A DNA stretch of 64,000 nt, taken from positions 248,001-312,000 of the forward strand of contig NZ_FOXJ01000003.1 in assembly GCF_900115685.1 (NCBI RefSeq), read 5' to 3'. Within the stretch, counting starts at the first letter, position 1, and every line of letters begins with the position of its first letter. The position numbers were made by a program, and so were the translations under genes. Source of the DNA: Variovorax sp. 770b2. GTDB taxonomy: Bacteria; Pseudomonadota; Gammaproteobacteria; Burkholderiales; Burkholderiaceae_C. Positions 58,664 through 64,000 of the stretch are shown piece by piece. The notes under the pieces are model-generated. The model was given only the letters and a program-made list of their open reading frames with translations. It searched no databases and had not been told where the DNA came from.

Positions 58664-60754
58664 ATGATGAATTCGAAAAGAAGGCCGATGCGCCTGAGCG
58701 GCGCAGCTGCGCTGGTGGCCATCGCACTCGCGGCCTGCGGCGGCGGAGGCGGAGGGGGCACGCAATTCCCCGTGATCGTGCCGCCACCCTCGGGGAACGG
58801 CTCCCCGCCTCCCGTCACAAATCCCCCCGTCGTCGATCCGCTCGCCAAGGCGCGCATGCCCGACTATCCGGATGTGGTGGGCGAATATGTGCAGATCGAA
58901 GGCGGCGCCCAGCCCACCGATCCGAGCGTGCTGCAGACCCCCAAGGAGTTCAATGCCGCCACCTTCCTGCGCGTGCGTTCGGCCCTGGACGGCGAGACGC
59001 CGCGGGCCGCCAATGCGGTGATGGTGGTCATGCCCGGCTTCTCCAGCACGCCGGGCCACTGGATGTACCTGGCCGCGCAGCTGGTGCAGAAGGCCAATGA
59101 AAAGAAAGGCGGCTGCGTGAACGGCACCGCCCCCGTCGATTGCCGGCTGGAGGTGTGGATCGTGCAGCGCCGCGGCGCGCACCTGGCCGACACGCTGGGC
59201 GCCCGCAACGCGCTGGTCGACAAGAACCCTTCAGCCGCCGTCAGCTACTACTTCGGAAAGTCCGTCATGGGTTCCGATGGGCGGACCGCGCTGGATGGGC
59301 AAGGCAAGTTCCCCGTCGCGTCGCCCAAGACCCTGGTCGGCGCCGTGGACTCCACCTGGCGTCCGCTGTTGCAGAGCGACCTGGGTTTCATGGCGGACTG
59401 GGGTTTCGAGACCTACGCGCGCGACGTCGAGAACATGATCGCGCTCGTCAAGCAGGAGTCGGGCAGCAAGAACGTCTTCCTCGCGGGCCATTCGCAGGGC
59501 GGCAGTTTCACCAGCGTCTTTGCAGGCCGCCTGGGCACCGATGGCCTGCGCGGCCAGCAGAACCTCGCCGGCATCGTGATGCTGGACGGCGGCGGCTACG
59601 GGACCCTCACCTCGCCCACCCCCACGCAGGTCACGACGCTGAAGACCGCGATCGATGACTTGCGCAGCGGCGCGCGCGCGGTCTACACCGATGCCGCGGG
59701 CGCCAATTCGGCATCGGGGCCGGCGGTCGGCGCGCGCGAGATGGCGAGCCTGCGCTACACGACCGAAGACCAGAAGGCGGAATCGCTGTTTCCGCCGCGC
59801 CAGGCAGGCATGCTCACCACGACCGCCTTCCCCGGCACCGCCGCGGACACCGGCAACGCCTTTCTCGGCGCGATCCGGCTGAGCCAGGTCGCGCGCGCCG
59901 GCATGGGCTTCGACACCAGCCCGACCACGGCCCCCACGACGCCACCGGCGCCGCTGGCCGTCAACCTGCAGGACTCCCTGATCGTGAGCCTGGGCGAAAG
60001 CCTGGGGCTGCTCGACTTCAAGCCGGTCGTCGGCACGGAGGCCGATTGCGACATCCTGCCCTCGGGCAAGTGCGTGCCGCGCATCGGCCAGATCGACCCG
60101 GCCAAGGTGTACGGCTGGCTCGAGGCGGGCGGCGGCTCGTCGATCCCGGCCACGACCAAGGTCGGTGTCGGCAAGGCCAGCCAGTTCCTTCGCGGCTATT
60201 CGTGGACCACGAACCGGACCAACATCCAACCGATCGCGTACAACTTCCGCACCAGCGGCCAGCGGACCGTCGATGCCCGCGAAATCGTCACGGCGAACTG
60301 GTATCCCTCGGAGCGCTATGAGGCGGAGATGTCGTTCGTGGGCGCGGGCCCGACCTTCGTCTTCGACCACAAGGGCATCCATATCGATGTGGACAAGAGC
60401 GTCGTCAACGTGCCGCTGTACTACGCCCACCAGGGCCCTGCGTCGCCGACCAATCCGTCCGTCTTTCCGCTGGTGACCGACTACACCAACATCGGATCGA
60501 CAGGCACGGTGCAGTCCGCGGAGGCAGTGGCCAAGTCGCGCGTGGATCCCGTGGTCTCGTCGCAGTACTACAAGCACACCGATTTCGTCTCGGCCGACGA
60601 TTCGCTCGCGGGCACGCCGGGTGCAGCGGCGCCCGGCCAGCCGGGGGTGAGCCTGGTCGCCAACACGCTGGTGGACTGGGTGTTTGCCCGGACCGGCAGC
60701 AAGCTGGCAGCGGTGCCGTCGCCCAAGGAACTGGGCGTCGTCAACACGCGCTGA
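58664..60754 (+). CDS. Exported alpha/beta-hydrolase lipoprotein
   Basis: A 696-residue precursor with lipobox LAAC (Cys25), a Gly/Pro linker to about residue 60, then an alpha/beta-hydrolase: VMVVMPGFSSTPGHWMYLA (oxyanion-region, about 121-139) and the nucleophile elbow FLAGHSQGGSFTSV (about 272-285). The C-terminal third has DHKGIHIDVDKSVVN with a candidate catalytic His. It probably acts in the periplasm or outside on an ester or amide. Controlled, by motif, together with the DUF6351 gene. ATG ATG at 58664 after CGGAGAC. Confidence 0.78.
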   Translation: MMNSKRRPMRLSGAAALVAIALAACGGGGGGGTQFPVIVPPPSGNGSPPPVTNPPVVDPLAKARMPDYPDVVGEYVQIEGGAQPTDPSVLQTPKEFNAATFLRVRSALDGETPRAANAVMVVMPGFSSTPGHWMYLAAQLVQKANEKKGGCVNGTAPVDCRLEVWIVQRRGAHLADTLGARNALVDKNPSAAVSYYFGKSVMGSDGRTALDGQGKFPVASPKTLVGAVDSTWRPLLQSDLGFMADWGFETYARDVENMIALVKQESGSKNVFLAGHSQGGSFTSVFAGRLGTDGLRGQQNLAGIVMLDGGGYGTLTSPTPTQVTTLKTAIDDLRSGARAVYTDAAGANSASGPAVGAREMASLRYTTEDQKAESLFPPRQAGMLTTTAFPGTAADTGNAFLGAIRLSQVARAGMGFDTSPTTAPTTPPAPLAVNLQDSLIVSLGESLGLLDFKPVVGTEADCDILPSGKCVPRIGQIDPAKVYGWLEAGGGSSIPATTKVGVGKASQFLRGYSWTTNRTNIQPIAYNFRTSGQRTVDAREIVTANWYPSERYEAEMSFVGAGPTFVFDHKGIHIDVDKSVVNVPLYYAHQGPASPTNPSVFPLVTDYTNIGSTGTVQSAEAVAKSRVDPVVSSQYYKHTDFVSADDSLAGTPGAAAPGQPGVSLVANTLVDWVFARTGSKLAAVPSPKELGVVNTR

Positions 60755-60762
60755 CGATGCTT

Positions 60763-60794
60763 GCGCGTCGATCGGCCGGGACCGATGCACGCGC
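60763..60794. terminator. Hairpin between convergent genes
   Basis: GCGCGT (60763-60768) pairs with ACGCGC (60789-60794) and, inside, ATCGG (60771-60775) with CCGAT (60782-60786). The stem lies between the convergent hydrolase and SDR genes; no T run, so a bidirectional terminator is only probable. Confidence 0.45.
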
Positions 60795-60797
60795 CCG

Positions 60798-61634
60798 TCA
60801 AGCCATGTCGGTCGATCGCGTCAGCGCCTCATGGCGCGTCAGGCTCGCCTGCGTGGCGTCCAGCTTGGCGCGGACCAGCCCGAGCGCGTCGCTGCCGAGC
60901 AGCAGGTGCTGCGGCGGCTGCGGCATGTCCACCAGGGCGAGGATCGCCGCCGCGGCCTTGTCGGGATCGCCCAGCTGCTTGCCGCTCTTGTCCACGCGCG
61001 ATTGCCGGATCGGATCGAACAGGCTGTCGTAGTCATCGATGGAACGGGCGCTGCGAACCATCGAGCGACCCGCCCAGTCTGTCCTGAACGATCCCGGGGC
61101 AACCGCCGTGACCGCGATGCCGAAGCCCTTCACCTCCTGGGCCAGCGTCTCGGAGATCCCTTCCAGGGCGAACTTGCTGCCGCAGTAGTAGCTGATGCCG
61201 GGCATCGTGATGTAGCCCCCCATCGAGGTGATGTTGACGATATGGCCGCGTCGGCGCTGGCGCATGAACGGCAGGAACGCCTTCATGACCGCGACCGCGC
61301 CAAAGACGTTGACATCGAACTGGCGGCGCATGTCGTCGAGCGACGATTCCTCCAGGATGCCCTCATGGCCGTACCCCGCGTTGTTGACCACGACGTCCAC
61401 CGGCCCGTGCTCGGCTTCGACGGCAGCGGCCAGCGGTGCGACGGCGTCGAACTGCGTCACGTCGAGCAGCTTCGCATGCGCCCCTTCGCGAGTCTGCGTT
61501 CTGAATTCCGCCGCCGCCTGTTCGCTTCGAACAGTCCCGACGACGCGATGGCCCGCGTGCAGTGCGGCATTGGCGATGGCACGACCGAAGCCGCTGCTGA
61601 CCCCTGTGATGAAGAATGTCCTGGTGTTTTTCAT
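60798..61634 (-). CDS. Short-chain dehydrogenase/reductase
   Basis: A 278-residue classical SDR: cofactor motif ITGVSSGFGRAIA (about 9-21), VVNNAGYG (about 83-90), catalytic Ser in NITSMGGYIT and Tyr/Lys in SYYCGSKFALEG (about 152-163). Arg37 after strand two suggests NADP(H). Substrate unknown. Divergent from the AraC gene at 61759, which probably regulates it, a common pair. ATG at 61634. Confidence 0.88.
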   Translation of the reverse strand: MKNTRTFFITGVSSGFGRAIANAALHAGHRVVGTVRSEQAAAEFRTQTREGAHAKLLDVTQFDAVAPLAAAVEAEHGPVDVVVNNAGYGHEGILEESSLDDMRRQFDVNVFGAVAVMKAFLPFMRQRRRGHIVNITSMGGYITMPGISYYCGSKFALEGISETLAQEVKGFGIAVTAVAPGSFRTDWAGRSMVRSARSIDDYDSLFDPIRQSRVDKSGKQLGDPDKAAAAILALVDMPQPPQHLLLGSDALGLVRAKLDATQASLTRHEALTRSTDMA

Positions 61635-61758
61635 GCATCGATTCTCGGAATCGAAGGCGCCGAGCGCCAGTCCCGATGCGATGTTTGGTTTGCCTATTCC
61701 TATGAGCGGCACCTGATTTCCGCTCATCTTCAGCCCGTATTGATGCACAGTGCGATGA

Positions 61759-62733
61759 ATGAAGAAATTGCGCGCATCGCCTCCCGATCTCGCAGCCGGC
61801 GCCCGCGAGGAGCGGCAGGCCCGCATGGTCGCGCTCCTGAAGCGGCTCGCGCCGCAGGAGGGCTACACACTGACGGCGCTGCCGGACGTGCGCTTTCTTC
61901 GCTCCGATCGCCCGTTGGCATCGACCCCCGTGCTCTATGAACCCGGGATCGTCGTGGTTTGCCAGGGCCGCAAGCGCGGACTCTGGGCGAACGAGGTCTA
62001 CCTCTACGACGCGCAGCACTACCTCGCGGTGTCCGTGCCGGTGCCGTTCACCATGGAAACCGATGCAAGCGCCGACGCGCCCTTGCTTGCGATCTACTTC
62101 AGCCTCGATCTCACCGTCCTCGCCGGTCTTGCATTGCAGGTCGATGAACTCATCGAGAGTGCACCGAGCGCGCCGGCCGGCATGTTCTCGACACCGATGG
62201 ACGACGCGTTGGCGCAGACCGTCCTCCGGTTTCTCGAGGCGATGGGTTCACCGGTGGAAGCTGTGTTGCTCGGGCCGGCGATCGTGCGCGAGATCTACTT
62301 CCGCGTGCTCATCGGCGAGCAAGGTGCATCGATGCGCGCGGCGCTCGCCGGCCGGGGCCAGTTCGGAAAGATCGCCAAGGCCGTGCGGCGCATCCACACC
62401 ACGTTCAGCGATCGCCTCACCGTCGACCGCCTGGCACGCGAGGCGGGCATGAGCATCCCCACGTTTCACGCCCACTTTCGCACCATCACCCAGAGTTCTC
62501 CCATGCAGTACCTCAAGTCGGTACGCCTTCATCAGGCGCGCCTGCTGATGCTGCGAAACGAGAAGACGGCGTCCGCCGCGAGCATCGAGGTGGGATATGA
62601 AAGCGCGTCGCAGTTCAGTCGCGAGTTCAAGCGCTTCTTCGGACTCGGCCCGAGCGAGGAGATTGCACGCCTGAAGTCGAGCTTCGCAATGCCGCCTCTG
62701 CCGGGCAAGCAAGTGTGGGTGACATCACATTGA
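61759..62733 (+). CDS. AraC-family transcriptional regulator (AraC_N type)
   Basis: A 324-residue AraC regulator of the AraC_N (PF06719) subgroup: cupin-like N-terminal part with PVLYEPGIVVVCQGRKRG, HYLAVSVPVPF, and a C-terminal DNA-binding part RLAREAGMSIPTFHAHFRTI and SIEVGYESASQFSREFKRFF. Not closely related to the two AraC regulators above. Divergent from the SDR gene across 124 bp. Confidence 0.9.
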   Translation: MKKLRASPPDLAAGAREERQARMVALLKRLAPQEGYTLTALPDVRFLRSDRPLASTPVLYEPGIVVVCQGRKRGLWANEVYLYDAQHYLAVSVPVPFTMETDASADAPLLAIYFSLDLTVLAGLALQVDELIESAPSAPAGMFSTPMDDALAQTVLRFLEAMGSPVEAVLLGPAIVREIYFRVLIGEQGASMRAALAGRGQFGKIAKAVRRIHTTFSDRLTVDRLAREAGMSIPTFHAHFRTITQSSPMQYLKSVRLHQARLLMLRNEKTASAASIEVGYESASQFSREFKRFFGLGPSEEIARLKSSFAMPPLPGKQVWVTSH

Positions 62734-62996
62734 GCGTCGCGATATCTTGCGGGGGCTCCAGTGCACCAGCGACCTCACGTTGCTCCAGGAGCGCACTGTG
62801 ACGAACATGGCGTGGCGTGGCGCTGACCTGGACGCAAGACTTGTCGATCCACGACACGTGCATCGACGACGGTGTGATCGACCTCCTTCCAACACCCATG
62901 GACAGGCGCCTTGCCATGTTGCCCCGACACTTCGGCCGCCCGTCATATCCACTCCGGCAGATGGCAAACCGCCCTCGCCCCCGGCAGACTCGAACG

Positions 62997-63608
62997 ATGG
63001 CTACCACCGTCTTCACCCCACCGCCCTTCCCCGAACCCGACCAGCCCTTCGACACCCCCGAGGAGGCCGCGCGCGCCGCGCTGCAGGCGCTGCTGGTGCA
63101 GTCGATCGGCAACCGCAACGAGTTCGGCGGCGTCATCTGCAAGTTCAACAACAAGTTTCATGTCGCGCCGTACTTCGTGGGCGAGCGCAACAGCGTGAGC
63201 CCCGGGCTGCGGCTGCGCAACAAGGGCTGCATGCCGGTGGGGGCCGAAGCCGTGGCGGTGGCGTATTTCCACACGCATCCCAACGTCATGGGCGCCGGCA
63301 TGACGATGCAGCCCGATGTATTTTCGGACGAAGACATCGGCGTGGCGAACGGCGCGGAGATCGACGCCTACATCGGCAGCGTCTCGGGCCTCTTCCTGAA
63401 GTTCGAGCGCTCGACGCAGAAGACCTACATCGCCGGCCAGTGCCTGCGCAATTCCGACACGGGGCCGGTGCCGGACTGGAAAAAGGTCAAGCGCAAGCTG
63501 GACCTGAAGTACGAATTCCTCTCCCCGTCCGCGCCGGAAAAAGCCGTGGTGAAGCCCAAGCCCCGCGTGCCGGACCGCAAGGCGCCCACGATGGCGCCGC
63601 TGCGGTAA
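62997..63608 (+). CDS. DUF4329 protein (JAB/MPN-like)
   Basis: A 203-residue soluble protein. The segment AVAYFHTHPNVMGAG with following DVFSDEDIGVA resembles the His-x-His and Asp ligands of JAB/MPN metalloproteases and the DUF4329 domain often seen at the end of Rhs toxins. Here it stands alone. ATG at 62997; upstream starts would add an unconvincing 60 residues. The 263-bp gap before it shows no certain gene. Immune or toxin function is speculation. Confidence 0.6.
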   Translation: MATTVFTPPPFPEPDQPFDTPEEAARAALQALLVQSIGNRNEFGGVICKFNNKFHVAPYFVGERNSVSPGLRLRNKGCMPVGAEAVAVAYFHTHPNVMGAGMTMQPDVFSDEDIGVANGAEIDAYIGSVSGLFLKFERSTQKTYIAGQCLRNSDTGPVPDWKKVKRKLDLKYEFLSPSAPEKAVVKPKPRVPDRKAPTMAPLR

Positions 63609-63626
63609 GGTGCACCTCGAACCCGC

Positions 63627-63657
63627 TTGACCCGGCCCCTGCGGCCGCCTCGATAAA
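63627..63657 (+). promoter_or_regulatory. MerR-type promoter with 19-bp spacer
   Basis: TTGACC (63627-63632) and GATAAA (63652-63657) are separated by 19 bp, the elongated spacing that MerR-family activators need to twist into an active promoter. It drives the MerR-type gene at 63689, suggesting autoactivation. Confidence 0.55.
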
Positions 63658-63688
63658 GGCGGTGTCCGGTCAAACCACGAGGTGATTC

Positions 63689-64000
63689 TTGAATGCTTCC
63701 GCCCGATTCCTGAACCCCGCCGAGGCCGCAAGGCGGCTCGGCGTTTCTGCCAAGGCCCTGCGCCTCTACGAGCAGCGCGGCCTCGTGCACCCGGCGCGCA
63801 ACGCCGCCGGATGGCGCTCCTATGGCCCCGGCGAGATGACGCGCGGCGCCGAGATCGTGGCCCTGCGCGCGCTGGGCCTGAGCCTCGCCCAGGTGGCGCG
63901 TGTGCTGCAGGGCGATGCCGAGACACTGGAGACCGCGCTGGCCGCGCACCAGGCGGCGCTCGAAGGTCGCGTTCATCAGCTCGCGGGCACCGTCGAGAAG
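63689..64000 (+). CDS. MerR-family transcriptional regulator (partial)
   Basis: The first 104 residues of a MerR regulator that runs off the window. The winged helix is NPAEAARRLGVSAKALRLYE, QRGLVHPARN, GWRSYGPGEM and the second helix-turn-helix LRALGLSLAQVARVLQGD, followed by the start of the dimer coiled coil. TTG at 63689 preceded by GAGGTGA is the likely start. The effector domain is outside, so TipA-like drug binding cannot be tested. Confidence 0.8.
   Translation, partial: MNASARFLNPAEAARRLGVSAKALRLYEQRGLVHPARNAAGWRSYGPGEMTRGAEIVALRALGLSLAQVARVLQGDAETLETALAAHQAALEGRVHQLAGTVEK

Noticed and set aside
62817..62880. Possible remnant of a haemerythrin start (ALTWTQDLSIHDTCIDDG)
   Set aside because: Only about 20 residues resemble it; the His ligands that should follow are absent and the frame then degenerates.

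Overview
The window is one stretch of a GC-rich bacterial chromosome, most likely from a beta-proteobacterium of the Comamonadaceae (Variovorax-like). This is inferred from gene content: a Bug/TctC-type tricarboxylate-transporter receptor, many LysR, AraC, GntR and TetR regulators beside small catabolic operons, lpxO and kdsA (Gram-negative lipid A/LPS genes), a vgrG of the type VI secretion system, and TonB-receptor and VgrG sequences. No rRNA, tRNA, IS element, phage gene or CRISPR array was seen. Coding density is high and only two intergenic stretches exceed 300 bases, both regulatory.

Layout. 1-6,200: tail of a PAP2 phosphatase, a GlcG-like protein with a divergent LysR regulator, LpxO, an OmpR/QseC-type two-component pair, and an imine-reductase-like NADPH enzyme divergent from an HxlR regulator over an inverted repeat. 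6,200-11,100: TetR regulator and acyl-CoA ligase around a perfect 22-bp palindrome, an OsmC protein, and an Lrp/AsnC regulator divergent from D-amino-acid dehydrogenase. 11,100-15,050: a Rieske oxygenase divergent from an ABC receptor plus nucleoside deaminase, joined by a strikingly mirrored control region with two sigma-54-like promoters, then an orphan ureD. 15,050-21,400: a T6SS cassette on the minus strand (vgrG, a large two-domain peptidoglycan-hydrolase-like effector, two related exported immunity-like proteins).

21,600-27,150: a metal-linked cluster (exported DUF4331 protein, tiny lipoprotein, TPR protein, HupE/UreJ-type permease, a NikR with altered metal ligands) ending in the 3' remnant of a TonB receptor. 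27,150-32,720: a sulfur operon (LysR, cysteine-dioxygenase-like cupin, four-domain rhodanese, Bug receptor, cystathionine beta-lyase). 32,900-44,000: ankyrin protein, small membrane proteins, M20 carboxypeptidase, ybdD-cstA with a clear terminator, kdsA, NlpC/P60 lipoprotein, a run of small envelope proteins (one frameshifted) and a PrsW-type protease.

44,000-49,000: a GntR-controlled operon of a TauD-like dioxygenase and a polar amino-acid ABC transporter. 49,000-60,800: a probable catabolic module with two paralogous AraC regulators, two exported lipoprotein hydrolases (one frameshifted) and a complete Liv-type ABC transporter; both hydrolase genes have the same spaced promoter motif. 60,800-64,000: SDR oxidoreductase divergent from an AraC regulator, a DUF4329 protein, and the start of a MerR regulator behind a promoter with the 19-bp spacer typical of that family.

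The least ordinary items are the mirrored sigma-54 region, the vgrG cassette, the two-AraC/two-hydrolase/Liv module and the NikR cluster. All functional names are read from sequence motifs and family knowledge; no database search was possible.
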